Shown: one piece after another, positions 20,399-29,390 of the stretch
Position numbering within the stretch: the stretch's first letter is position 1
Layout of the letters: each line of letters begins with the position of its first letter
Assembly (NCBI GenBank): GCA_963813315.1
Contig: CAWEYO010000004.1
Span: forward strand, 124,001-188,000
DNA length: 64,000 bases
Direction: 5' to 3'
Origin: CAWEYO01 sp963813315
Lineage (GTDB): Bacteria > Pseudomonadota > Alphaproteobacteria > Rhizobiales > Rhizobiaceae
Made by a program: the position numbers and the translations under genes
The notes under the pieces: model-generated
The model's database searches: none
Seen by the model: the letters and a program-made list of their open reading frames with translations, nothing else
Told to the model about the DNA's origin: nothing

Positions 20399-20690
20399 GC
20401 GGGCGCCGACTCGCTCGACGGCGGTGACGGCGACGACACGATCACCTTCGACGGCTCGGATGTTTCGATTGCCGGTGGGGCGGGCATCGACACTTTGATC
20501 GTGACTGGAGCTACAACGATCGACCTGAGTTCTTCGTTGGACCAGGCTTCCCTCGACATGGCGAATGTCACCGGCTTTGAGAATGTGGATGTGTCCACGT
20601 CGAGCGCGGCCGTCAGCCTAACGGGCGATGCCAACGCCAATGCACTCACCGGCGGTGCCGGTAACGACACCATTACCGGCGGGGCGGGTG

Positions 20691-21230
20691 CCGACACGAT
20701 GAGCGGTGGCGCTGGCAACGACGTCTATGTTGTCGATAGCACCGGCGACAAGATCATTGAGAGCGCGTCGGGCGGTCTCGACAGCGTACAATCCGCGATC
20801 ACTTTCAGCCTGCTGAATGCCGGCGCTGTCGAGACCCTGACGCTGACAGGCACCGGCAGCACCAAGGGCACGGGCAACACCTACAACAACACTCTGACCG
20901 GCAACACGGGCTCCAACGTGCTTGATGGCGGCGCCGGCAATGACACTATCTATGGCGGTGCCGGCAACGACACGATCACCGGCGGTACCGGCGCCGACAC
21001 GATGAGCGGTGGCGCTGGCAACGACGTCTATGTCGTCGATAGCACCGGCGACAAGGTCATTGAGAGCACGTCGGGCGGTCTCGACAGCGTACAATCCGCG
21101 ATCACTTTCAGCCTGGCGGGTGCCGGTGTTGTCGAGACCCTGACGCTGACAGGCACCGGCAACATCAAGGGCACGGGCAACACCTACAACAACACTCTGA
21201 CCGGCAACGTGGGCGCCAATGCGCTTGATG
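20691..21230 (+). repeat. 303-bp in-frame direct repeat inside RTX gene
   Basis: The block beginning CCGACACGATGAGCGG at 20691 recurs at 20994 almost unchanged. It encodes the DVYVVDSTGDK and LDSVQSAITFSL segments twice. The 101-codon period differs from the upstream 95-codon repeat, so two separate amplifications occurred. Confidence 0.8.
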
Positions 21231-21884
21231 GCGGCGCAGGCGCCGATGCGCTCAACGGCGGCACCGGCAATGACACGCTGAACGGCGGGACTGGCAAGGA
21301 TACGCTCACCGGCGGGGTGGGCAAGGATACGTTCTTCTTCAACGCCGCATTGAGCACGGCCAACAGCGACAAGATCAACGATTTCTCGGTTGCTGACGAC
21401 ACGGTGCGGCTGGAAAACGCGGTGTTCGCCGCGCTGAAGGCGACCGGCACTTTGGCCTCGGCCGCCTTTTATGTCGGCGCGGCCGCACACGATGCCAGCG
21501 ACCGCATCATCTACAACAAGACGACCGGCGCGCTGACCTACGATTCCAACGGCAACGCCGCCGGCGGTGCGGTGCAGTTCGCCACGCTCGCCAAGGGGCT
21601 GGCGCTCACCAACGCGGATTTCGTGGTGGTGTGAGGGGCTCGGACACATGATCCCCTCGGCAGCCGGGGTTTCGCCTAATTGCCAACGTTGCACGGCTAG
21701 CGAGTCATCGATGACAGCCAATCTCCCCCCTTGCGGGGGATCAGCCGACGCTTTGGGTTTCGCCATTCGCCATCGAAACGCGTGCACCGAGCTTCCCAAT
21801 TGACGTTGGCGTTGCTTCCGCTACCCTTATGTTCAAAGCGGACCTTCAGGAGACGCAGCTAACGGACAGGCTGGGAGGTGCGGC

Positions 21885-24110
21885 GTGATACTAACCGGTG
21901 CTATGCTCCTTGCGGTCGTGGCAGCGTTGTTGACGGTTGCTGCCGTCCTCAAGGTTCAAACAGGCTCGAGTTTCACCCAGGCTTTGCTTTATGCGTTCCC
22001 GAAACTCGTCTGGCGCATTGCCGACGAACGCATCGGGATCGCGCGCGATGCCGATGCGCCTGTCATCTACGCGATCTCGCACCAGTCGAAGCTCGATCCA
22101 GCGCTGATGCTGGCGCTGCTGCCCGAGCAAACGCTGCACATACTCGATGAAGACTCGGCAAGGTCAGTCTGGCTGGAACCGTGGCGCGAACTTGCCCGCA
22201 CCATCGCCTTCAACGCTGAGCACGTCTTTGTCAGCCGGCGCCTCGTCCGCTATCTGCGCGGCAAGGGGCGTCTGGCCGTCTACTTTCCGGACGCGGTGGA
22301 GCCCGATATGAAGGCGTTCCGGCTCTTTCGCGCCGTCGCACGCATTGCCATGAAGGCCGATGCCAGAATTGTGCCGATCGTGGTCGGCGCGGCGCGCCAT
22401 TCGCCGCTGTCCCTGACACCGCCTGAAGCGGCGCCACGCCGCTGGTTTCCTAAACTTCAAATCAGCGTGCTCGAACCGATGACCGTGAACGAACTGATGG
22501 AACGCGCCGGAGCGTATACCACCGCCTCGAATGCGTTGTTCGATCGTGTCGCGGAAGCGCGTGTTGCCGCAGCCGATCCCTCCCGCACGCTGTTCCTCGC
22601 AATCCGGGACGCTGCTGGCCGCTTCGGGCCATCACGCACCATTATCGAGGACGTGGTGACCGGGGCCATGACCTACAGACGTCTTTTCATCGCGGTCCGG
22701 GTCCTTGCAAGGCGATTCTCACGCATAGGCCGGCCTGGGGAAGCGGTCGGGCTGATGCTGCCCAACGCAAATGGCGTGGCTATCTCGTTCCTGGCCCTCC
22801 AGTCGGCGGGGCGGGTCGCGGCGATGATCAACTACACCGCGGGCACGGCCAGTGTTTCGGCGGCAATTCAAACTGCCGGCGTCCGCACGGTGATCTCCTC
22901 TCGCGCTTTCGTTAATAAAGCGGACCTCGGTGCCGTCGTGGAGGCGGTCGAACAGGCCGGTGCCAAGATCATATGGCTGGAGGAACTGCGCCAGACGGTC
23001 ACAGTGCCCGAAAAGGTCCTGGCCAGCCTGCTATGGCGTTTTCCATTGGCCACCCAGGACGCCACCAAGCCTGCGGCCATTCTCTTTACGTCAGGCTCCG
23101 AAGGCGTTCCAAAAGGCGTCGTGCTCTCGCACAGGAACCTGATCGTGAACGCGTTGCAGGCCGAAGCGCGATTGACGTTCAGCCCGCAAGACACGCTGCT
23201 CAACGTCCTCCCGGTGTTTCATTCCTTTGGCCTAATGGCGGGAACGATCCTTCCGCTGCTCATCGGCGTTCGCCTGTTCCTCTACCCATCCCCGCTCCAC
23301 TACAAGCTCATCCCCGAGATCGCCGCCAAAGTGAAGCCAACGATCCTCGTTGGCACGGATACCTTTCTCAACGGCTACGCCCGTACGGCCAAGGACAGCG
23401 ATTTTGCCAGCCTGAGGCTTGTCGTTGCCGGCGCCGAGACGGTGAAGCCGGAAACGCGCCGGGTCTGGCGAGAACGTTTCGGCGCCGAGATTGTTGAAGG
23501 TTTCGGCCTGACCGAGGCGTCGCCGGTCGTTGCCGTGAACACGGCCACACATGGCCGCGACGGCACCGTCGGCCGCCTCCTCCCCGGAATGCGGATGAGG
23601 CTTGAACCGGTCGAAGGCATCGCGGATGGCGGCCGGCTTTTCATCGCCGGTCCCAACGTCATGATGGGCTACATGAGGGCTGAGCTGCCGGGCGAACTTG
23701 AGCCCCTACCCGGCGAATGGTACGACACGGGGGACATCATCTCCGTGGATCGCGAAGGTTTCATCTCGATCCGAGGCCGTGCGAAGCGCTTTGCCAAGAT
23801 TGCCGGCGAGATGGTTTCGCTGGGTGCAGTCGAGATAATGGTGCAGGCGCTGTGGCCGGAGGAAAACCATGCGGTCGTAGCGGTGCCCGACAAACGCAAG
23901 GGCGAACGGATCGTTCTGGTTACGACTGCCGACAAGGCGGACTCATTGGAACTGCGTCAGTTCGGCAAAAAGTCGGGGGCCAATGAACTGATGGTTCCCG
24001 CTGAAATCATAAAGGTACCCGAGATACCGGTGCTCGGTTCCGGCAAGACAGACTATGTATCGGCCCGGCGCATTGCCTTTGAGAGGCTTGGGCTGGATGC
24101 AGCGGCCTGA
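21885..24110 (+). CDS. aas: fused acyltransferase / acyl-ACP synthetase (Aas-like)
   Basis: Aas-type enzymes re-acylate lysophospholipid at the inner membrane. The 741 residues start with a membrane helix and a PlsC domain whose HX4D motif is His66-Asp71 in ISHQSKLDPALM. The second half is an AMP-forming ligase with ILFTSGSEGVPKG, the EGFGLTEASPV adenylate motif and YDTGDIISVDREGF. Start GTG at 21885 with GGGAGG six bases upstream. E. coli Aas is about 719 residues with the same order. The middle is permease-free, unlike longer LplT fusions. The neighbouring psd-pssA genes fit a phospholipid theme. Confidence 0.85.
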   Translation: MILTGAMLLAVVAALLTVAAVLKVQTGSSFTQALLYAFPKLVWRIADERIGIARDADAPVIYAISHQSKLDPALMLALLPEQTLHILDEDSARSVWLEPWRELARTIAFNAEHVFVSRRLVRYLRGKGRLAVYFPDAVEPDMKAFRLFRAVARIAMKADARIVPIVVGAARHSPLSLTPPEAAPRRWFPKLQISVLEPMTVNELMERAGAYTTASNALFDRVAEARVAAADPSRTLFLAIRDAAGRFGPSRTIIEDVVTGAMTYRRLFIAVRVLARRFSRIGRPGEAVGLMLPNANGVAISFLALQSAGRVAAMINYTAGTASVSAAIQTAGVRTVISSRAFVNKADLGAVVEAVEQAGAKIIWLEELRQTVTVPEKVLASLLWRFPLATQDATKPAAILFTSGSEGVPKGVVLSHRNLIVNALQAEARLTFSPQDTLLNVLPVFHSFGLMAGTILPLLIGVRLFLYPSPLHYKLIPEIAAKVKPTILVGTDTFLNGYARTAKDSDFASLRLVVAGAETVKPETRRVWRERFGAEIVEGFGLTEASPVVAVNTATHGRDGTVGRLLPGMRMRLEPVEGIADGGRLFIAGPNVMMGYMRAELPGELEPLPGEWYDTGDIISVDREGFISIRGRAKRFAKIAGEMVSLGAVEIMVQALWPEENHAVVAVPDKRKGERIVLVTTADKADSLELRQFGKKSGANELMVPAEIIKVPEIPVLGSGKTDYVSARRIAFERLGLDAAA

Positions 24111-24131
24111 AAGTCAGGCATCCGGGCCGGT

Positions 24132-24238
24132 TAATGCATGTCGCCCAAAAAGTGCGCAGCGGTTTTGGGATAACGACATGCACAGAAACAATAGCCTAAA
24201 GCGCGTCGCATGAGTCCGTTTCGCCGCGCCGCGCTTTA
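24132..24238. repeat. family A palindromic repeat
   Basis: This complete copy runs from TAATGCATGTCG to GCGCTTTA. It has the TCGCCCAAAAAGTGCGCAG hairpin (one extra A relative to other copies) and the GCGCGTCGCATGAGTCC arm. Its right end TTA, read on the minus strand, is the stop codon of pssA. Confidence 0.9.
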
Positions 24239-25099
24239 GGGCGGCGTGCTCTTCCCATCCGTGACACCTCCCGCTTCAACCTGACGCGCGCGGCGCGCAT
24301 ACGCTGCTGCACTCAACGGAAGGAAGAGGAAATAAGCGATCGCCGATGCCGTCAGCGTCTGCCATGTATAGGTCGCAAGCAGCAGCACGTAAGAGACAAC
24401 GGCTAGGATCAGCGGCATGACCTTGTCGCCTGGTATGCGCGCGCCCGCGGTCTTGCCCGAATAAACCGGCAGGCGGCTGACCAGCAGCAGCGCAACGACG
24501 ATCGCAAAGCCGGAACTCACATAGGCGAACATGATGCTGGGCGCCACCCCGATGAAGCCGAGATAGACCGGCAGAAGCACCAGCGCTGCCCCCGCCGGCG
24601 CAGGCACCCCGACGAAGTAGTCGGCCTGCCACGCCGGCCGGTCGAGGTCTTCATCGAGCACGTTGAAGCGCGCAAGCCTCAATCCGCAGGCTATCGCGAA
24701 GAGCAACGCGGCGATCCAGCCGATCGATCCGGCGCGATCGAGCAGGTAGGCATAGAGCACCAGCGACGGCGCCACGCCGAAATTGACGATATCGGCGAGC
24801 GAATCCATCTGGGCGCCGAATTTCGACGAAGCTTTAAGCCGTCGCGCAATGCGCCCGTCGATGCCGTCCAGGAACGCCGCGACAAGCACCATCACGACCG
24901 CGATCTCGAAACGGTGCTCGAAGGCGAGACGAATGCCCGACAGTCCGGCACAGATCGCCAGCACCGTTATGAGATTGGGAATGAGCAGCCGCACCGGAAT
25001 TTCCCGGATGCGTGGGCCGCCCCGGCCGTGTGGTTCGAAATCGATGAAAGAACCCGGCCATGTAAGCCTACGAAATGCGAACCAGCGGCGTTGCTGCAC
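24236..25099 (-). CDS. pssA: CDP-diacylglycerol-serine O-phosphatidyltransferase
   Basis: PssA makes phosphatidylserine, the substrate of the Psd encoded just upstream. The 287-residue membrane protein has the CDP-alcohol transferase motif DGIDGRIARRL followed by the spaced Gly and two Asp in FGAQMDSLAD, plus about six hydrophobic helices. The start is uncertain. GTG at 25099 overlaps the psd end by 32 bases and gives a plausible FEPHGRGGPRIREIP N-terminal region, whereas the nearest ATG is out of frame. The TAA stop comes from the family A repeat. Confidence 0.9.
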   Translation of the reverse strand: MQQRRWFAFRRLTWPGSFIDFEPHGRGGPRIREIPVRLLIPNLITVLAICAGLSGIRLAFEHRFEIAVVMVLVAAFLDGIDGRIARRLKASSKFGAQMDSLADIVNFGVAPSLVLYAYLLDRAGSIGWIAALLFAIACGLRLARFNVLDEDLDRPAWQADYFVGVPAPAGAALVLLPVYLGFIGVAPSIMFAYVSSGFAIVVALLLVSRLPVYSGKTAGARIPGDKVMPLILAVVSYVLLLATYTWQTLTASAIAYFLFLPLSAAAYARRARQVEAGGVTDGKSTPP

Positions 25100-25766
25100 T
25101 GCCGCCGAATTCCGCGATAACCGTCTCGCCGGCGACCGAGGTTTGGCCGACAGCCACCCTGGGAGCCGCGTCCTTCGGCAGGAATATGTCGACGCGCGAA
25201 CCGAATCGGATCAGGCCGATCCGCTCCCCCACACCGATATTCGACTTTGCTTCCACGAAGCAGACGATACGGCGCGCCACCAGCCCCGCGATCTGGACCA
25301 GTGCTACCGTCCCGTTCGGGCTTTCGATCACCAGACCGTTGCGCTCATTCTCGTCGCTTGCCTTGTCAAGTTCCGCATTCAGGAACTTGCCCGGACGATG
25401 CTCGATCTTCGCGATGCGTCCGCGCACGGGCGAACGGTTCACATGGCATGAGAAGACGTTCATGAAGACCGAGACGCGCGTCATTTCCCCGGTTCCAAGG
25501 CCAAGCTCGCGCGGAGGCACCGCCGGCCCCACCGACGATACCAAACCATCGGCCGGGCTGATCACGAGGCGATCGTCGACGGGTGTTACCCGCTCCGGAT
25601 CTCGGAAGAAGTAGGCGCACCACGCCGTTAGAATAAGGCCGATCCAAAACAGGACCGACGAGAAGAGACCGACTATCACTGTCACGCCGGCAAAAGCAGC
25701 GATGAAAGGCCAGCCTTCACGGTGGACCGGGACCAAGGTGTTGCGAATGCTATCAGCGAGGCTCAT
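25068..25766 (-). CDS. psd: phosphatidylserine decarboxylase (short form)
   Basis: Psd converts phosphatidylserine to phosphatidylethanolamine in the inner membrane. The 232 residues match the short bacterial form. An N-terminal hydrophobic region (about 20-52) precedes YFFRDPERVTP and SPADGLV. FMNVFSCHVNRSPV is the conserved core, and self-cleavage is expected at Gly189-Ser190 in LIRFGSRVDIF, giving the pyruvoyl group. It is coupled to pssA by overlap. Confidence 0.95.
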   Translation of the reverse strand: MSLADSIRNTLVPVHREGWPFIAAFAGVTVIVGLFSSVLFWIGLILTAWCAYFFRDPERVTPVDDRLVISPADGLVSSVGPAVPPRELGLGTGEMTRVSVFMNVFSCHVNRSPVRGRIAKIEHRPGKFLNAELDKASDENERNGLVIESPNGTVALVQIAGLVARRIVCFVEAKSNIGVGERIGLIRFGSRVDIFLPKDAAPRVAVGQTSVAGETVIAEFGGSAATPLVRIS

Positions 25767-25867
25767 TCAAGAACCGCCTCCAAATGAAATCCGAGCCTGC
25801 TTAGCGGATATGAACTCTCGCCGCAACGCGGCTGCCGGCCGCAATGACTTCGAAAGGATGGCACGCC

Positions 25868-25972
25868 AAAGCGCGTCGCGGCAAAACAGATTCATGCGAC
25901 GCGCTTTAGGCTATGGTTTCTGTGCATGTCGTTATCCCAAAACCGCTGCGCACTTTTGGGCGACATGCATTA
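25868..25972. repeat. family A palindromic repeat
   Basis: This is the best-preserved copy. The first hairpin has a perfect 12-bp stem AAAGCGCGTCGC / GCGACGCGCTTT. The second has GCATGTCG / CGACATGC arms. It ends CATTA 14 bases short of the tgt stop and separates psd from tgt. Confidence 0.9.
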
Positions 25973-25985
25973 GTACCCAACCAAC

Positions 25986-27116
25986 TCACAGCGCAGCCAG
26001 ATCGCCTCTCGCCCAGCCCTCGGCAATCACCGCAGCGCGCTCCGCAAATGCCCCAGCCTCGATCGCGTTGCGGATATCCTGCATCAGCCTTTGGTAATAG
26101 GCGAGATTGTTCCAGGTGAGCAGCATCCCGCCCAGCGCCTCGCCAGACTTCACCAGATGGTGGAGGTAGGCGCGGGAATAGTCGCGCGACGCCGGACAAT
26201 CGCTTTCTTCGTCGAGCGGGCGCGCATCGTCGGCATGGCGGGCGTTTCGGAGATTGACCTTGCCGCGCCGCGTATAGGCGAGACCGTGGCGCCCAGCCCT
26301 GGTCGGCATTACGCAGTCGAACATGTCGATGCCGCGCGCCACCGACTTCAATATGTCGTCTGGCGTACCGACGCCCATAAGGTAGCGCGGCCGGTCAGCC
26401 GGCAGTTCGGGACAGGCGATGTCGAGCATTTCGAGCATCACCTCCTGTGGCTCCCCAACCGCAAGCCCGCCCACGGCGTAACCCTTCAAGTCCATGGCAG
26501 CAAGTGTCGCGGCCGACCGCACCCGCAGTTTGGCATCATCGCCGCCCTGCACGATGCCGAACATCGCCTTGCCCGGTTGGTTTCCAAACGCAGTCTTGCA
26601 GCGTTCCGCCCAGCGCAGCGAAAGCTCCATCGCGCGCTCGATTTCAGCCTCCTTGGCCGGCAGCGCCGTGCATTCGTCGAGCTGCATCTGAATGTCGGCG
26701 TCCAAAAGGCCCTGGATCTCGATAGAGCGTTCCGGAGACATTTCGTACGCCGCGCCGTCAATATGCGAGCGAAAGGTAACGCCCTTCTCGTTTAGCTTGC
26801 GCAGTTGAGCCAGCGACATGACCTGGAACCCGCCGCTGTCGGTGAGAATCGGATAGGGCCAGCGCGCAAATTCATGCAGGCCACCAAGGCTTGCCACGCG
26901 TTCCGCGCCCGGCCGAAGCATCAGATGGTAAGTATTGCCCAGAATGATATCGGAGCCGAGCGCGCGGACCTGGTCCATATACATGGTTTTGACCGTGCCG
27001 CCCGTGCCCACCGGCATGAAAGCCGGCGTGCGGATGGTTCCCCTCGGCATCGTGATTTCACCGCGCCGCGCCCTGCCCTCGGTCGCAAGCAGGCGGAACA
27101 AAAACTCGGTCGTCAT
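25986..27116 (-). CDS. tgt: tRNA-guanine transglycosylase
   Basis: Tgt swaps guanine-34 for preQ1 in queuosine tRNAs. The 376 residues have Asp93 in LTDSGGFQVM, the nucleophile Asp267 in FDCVMPTRAGRHG and the GGLAVGE substrate loop. The zinc region reads RPLDEESDCPASRDYS: relative to the usual C-x-C-x2-C plus His, only the middle Cys (307) and the His of AYLHHL remain. ATG at 27116 overlaps the queA stop by one base, so queA-tgt are coupled. Confidence 0.95.
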   Translation of the reverse strand: MTTEFLFRLLATEGRARRGEITMPRGTIRTPAFMPVGTGGTVKTMYMDQVRALGSDIILGNTYHLMLRPGAERVASLGGLHEFARWPYPILTDSGGFQVMSLAQLRKLNEKGVTFRSHIDGAAYEMSPERSIEIQGLLDADIQMQLDECTALPAKEAEIERAMELSLRWAERCKTAFGNQPGKAMFGIVQGGDDAKLRVRSAATLAAMDLKGYAVGGLAVGEPQEVMLEMLDIACPELPADRPRYLMGVGTPDDILKSVARGIDMFDCVMPTRAGRHGLAYTRRGKVNLRNARHADDARPLDEESDCPASRDYSRAYLHHLVKSGEALGGMLLTWNNLAYYQRLMQDIRNAIEAGAFAERAAVIAEGWARGDLAAL

Positions 27117-28192
27117 CAATAGTCATTCCTGAAAAGCAGGCTGGCATCGCCGTAGGAGTAGAACCTGTAACCGTGTTCTATGGCGTGCCGATAGGCCGCG
27201 CCCATGGTCTCCATTCCGGCAAACGCCGAGACGAGCATGAAAAGCGTCGAGCGCGGTAGGTGAAAGTTGGTCATCAGAGCATCTGCCGTCCTGAAGCGAT
27301 AGCCCGGCGTAATGAAGATGTCGGTCGGGCCGGACCATGCTTCGATGGCGCCATCCTCTCGCGCTGCGCTCTCCAGCAGCCTGAGCGAGGTCGTGCCGAC
27401 CGCGACGATACGCGCGCCGCGCGCCCGCGCGGCATTGAGCGCCGCGGCGGTTTCCTGCGAAATATGCCCGATCTCGGCATGCATCCTGTGGTCTTTGGTA
27501 TCTTCGGCTTTAACGGGCAGGAAGGTCCCCGCACCGACATGCAGCGTCACGAAGCGCCTTTCGATGCCGCGTCTGTCGAGCGTCGCAAAAAGGTCCGGCG
27601 TGAAATGCAGTCCCGCCGTGGGCGCCGCGACCGCACCTTCATCGCGCGCGTAGACTGTCTGGTAGTCCGTCCGGTCGCGTTCGTCGTCCGGACGCTTCGA
27701 GGAGATATAGGGCGGCAGGGGAATATGCCCAACCGCGTGCAGCGCCTCGTCGAGCACCGACCCTGAAAGGTCGAACGCAAGCAGCGCCTCTCCCGCCTCC
27801 CCCTTCTCCACCACCGCAGCGTCGAGCGCGCCGAGAAAGCACGCGCGGCCATCATGCCCGAAGCGAATGCGATCTCCGGCCATCACCCGTTTCGCCGGCC
27901 GTAGGAACGCGAGCCAGCGGTCCGGCGCGACACGCATGTGCAATGTCGCATCCACATGCGCGGCCGCCTCGCCACGCTGCCTGATGCCCTTGAGCTGGGC
28001 GGGGATTACTTTCGTATCGTTGAATACCAGCACATCGCCCGGCTGGAGCAGTTCCGGTAGATCGCGCACGGCCCGATCCGCGAACGGGACGCCGGGCCGC
28101 ACAAACAACAGCCGTGCCGCGTCACGCGGTTCGGCAGGGCGAAGCGCGATGCGGTTTTCCGGAAGTTCGAAATCAAACAGGTCTACGCGCAT
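27116..28192 (-). CDS. queA: tRNA preQ1 ribosyltransferase-isomerase
   Basis: QueA adds the cyclopentane moiety from SAM to preQ1-tRNA, the step after Tgt. The 358 residues open MRVDLFDFELPENRIA. They contain GDVLVFNDTKVIPAQL, the FHRV-free THLHVGAG-type segment TLHVGAGTFLPVK, and NFHLPRSTLFMLVSAFAG near the end, all QueA landmarks. It is translationally coupled to tgt. The cyclophilin genes lie upstream on the same strand, 63 bp away. Confidence 0.95.
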   Translation of the reverse strand: MRVDLFDFELPENRIALRPAEPRDAARLLFVRPGVPFADRAVRDLPELLQPGDVLVFNDTKVIPAQLKGIRQRGEAAAHVDATLHMRVAPDRWLAFLRPAKRVMAGDRIRFGHDGRACFLGALDAAVVEKGEAGEALLAFDLSGSVLDEALHAVGHIPLPPYISSKRPDDERDRTDYQTVYARDEGAVAAPTAGLHFTPDLFATLDRRGIERRFVTLHVGAGTFLPVKAEDTKDHRMHAEIGHISQETAAALNAARARGARIVAVGTTSLRLLESAAREDGAIEAWSGPTDIFITPGYRFRTADALMTNFHLPRSTLFMLVSAFAGMETMGAAYRHAIEHGYRFYSYGDASLLFRNDY

Positions 28193-28255
28193 GGTTTTGT
28201 GCCCCGCTCCCCGCGCACCGGAAAGCGAAGTGGCTGCAGCTTCCGCCCTTCCTGT

Positions 28256-28768
28256 TCAGGCGGCGTCCGCCGCAACCTTCATCGACACGATCTTGTCGGG
28301 GTCCTGGACCGGCTCGCCGCGCTTGATCTTGTCAACATTCTCCATGCCCTGAATGACCTGGCCCCACACCGTATACTGGCGGTTGAGAAATCCCGCGTCG
28401 TCGAAGCAGATGAAAAACTGCGAGTTCGCCGAGTTTGGATTCTGGGCGCGCGCCATTGAGCAGGTGCCGCGTGCATGATTGACGTTGGAGAACTCGGCCT
28501 TCAAATCCGGCTTATCCGATCCGCCCATCCCGGCGCGCGACGGGTTGAACGAGGGTCCGGTCGACTTGCCGAACTTCACGTCCCCGGTCTGCGCCATGAA
28601 ACCGTCGATCACGCGGTGGAAGACCACGCCATCATAGGCTCCCTCGCGGGTCAGTTCTTTGATCCGCCCGACATGACCGGGCGCCAGTTGCGGTAAGAGC
28701 TCGATGACGATCTTTCCTTTGGTGGTTTCCATTACGATTGTATTCTCGGGGTCGTTGATCTCGGCCAT
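28256..28768 (-). CDS. ppiB: cytoplasmic peptidyl-prolyl isomerase (cyclophilin)
   Basis: The 170 residues lack a signal peptide. Cyclophilin landmarks are GVVFHRVIDGFMAQTGD, the Arg/Phe catalytic region, QFFICFDDAGFLN and TVWGQVIQGMENVD. It is paired with a periplasmic paralogue immediately upstream, and the two share most core motifs, so they arose by duplication. Confidence 0.92.
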   Translation of the reverse strand: MAEINDPENTIVMETTKGKIVIELLPQLAPGHVGRIKELTREGAYDGVVFHRVIDGFMAQTGDVKFGKSTGPSFNPSRAGMGGSDKPDLKAEFSNVNHARGTCSMARAQNPNSANSQFFICFDDAGFLNRQYTVWGQVIQGMENVDKIKRGEPVQDPDKIVSMKVAADAA

Positions 28769-28786
28769 CAGCCAATTCCTTTCGTG

Positions 28787-29374
28787 CTATTTGCCGTCCG
28801 CCGCTATGCGGACCTTGATCATGCGGTCGGGGTCGGTGACAGCGCCGTTATTTGCCTGATCACCCTTCTTGATCTTGTCGACCAGTTCCATGCCGCTTTC
28901 GACATTGCCAACAACCGTATATTGCCCCTCGAGCGGAGGCGCTGGCGCAAACATGATGAAGAACTGCGCGTTGGCCGAGTTCGGGTCCTGCGAGCGCGCC
29001 ATGCCGAGAGTTCCGCGCACATAGTGCTCCTGCGAGAATTCAGCCGGGAGGTTTGGCCGCTCGGAGCCCCCGGTTCCGACGCGCTCGGCACTGTAGCCGT
29101 CATTCAAGTCGCCGAACTGAACATCCCCCGTCTGCGCCATGAAACCGTCGATCACGCGGTGGAAGGCCACGTTGTCGTAGGCGCCCTCCCTGACCAGTGC
29201 CTTTATCTGCTCGACATGCTTGGGCGCGAGGTCGGGCCTGAGTGCGATCGTCACGTCGCCGTCCTTCAGCGTTATGATCATGGTGTTCTCTGGGTCGGCC
29301 GCGAGTGCTGCTCCGGCGCCGGCCACCAGCCCGGCAAGGACGACAAGAAATGAAGCAAGCTTTCCAAGCTGCAT
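28787..29374 (-). CDS. ppiA: periplasmic peptidyl-prolyl isomerase (cyclophilin)
   Basis: The 195 residues start with a signal peptide (MQLGKLASFLVVLAGLVAG, cleavage after ALA). The cyclophilin domain has NVAFHRVIDGFMAQTGD and QFFIMFAPAPPLEGQYT. It probably folds envelope proteins. Eighteen bases separate it from ppiB, and it follows coaD by 16 bases, forming a compact minus-strand unit. Confidence 0.9.
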   Translation of the reverse strand: MQLGKLASFLVVLAGLVAGAGAALAADPENTMIITLKDGDVTIALRPDLAPKHVEQIKALVREGAYDNVAFHRVIDGFMAQTGDVQFGDLNDGYSAERVGTGGSERPNLPAEFSQEHYVRGTLGMARSQDPNSANAQFFIMFAPAPPLEGQYTVVGNVESGMELVDKIKKGDQANNGAVTDPDRMIKVRIAADGK

Positions 29375-29390
29375 GAGACTTCTCCAGGGC

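Larger units (their letters stand above)
18615..21634 (+). pseudogene. RTX-type calcium-binding repeat protein, 5' frameshifted
   Basis: The downstream frame (GTG 18947 or ATG 18965, 895 residues) is almost entirely hemolysin-type repeats of the GGAGNDTI kind, which bind Ca2+ after export. It ends with a domain holding DKINDFSVADDTVRLE and a hydrophobic final LTNADFVVV, a typical type I secretion signal. The true N-terminus is in another frame from about 18768 (MTMFTGTGDND). Two single-base shifts, near 18870 (after DFSDE) and near 18960 (after NGGDGAE), separate the parts; reading through joins GDTFNAGAGDDYIGG to NSMNGGAGADGF. Either the gene is broken or the sequence has errors. No secretion ABC genes are adjacent. 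Confidence 0.75.

Noticed and set aside
19417..20718. 433-codon minus-strand frame across the RTX-like gene
   Set aside because: It reads as a Pro/Ser/Ala repeat produced by the reverse of the Gly/Asp repeats and has no independent support.
20618..21799. 393-codon minus-strand frame in the RTX region
   Set aside because: Also a mirror of the repeated coding sequence, with Ala/Gly/Val periodicity only.
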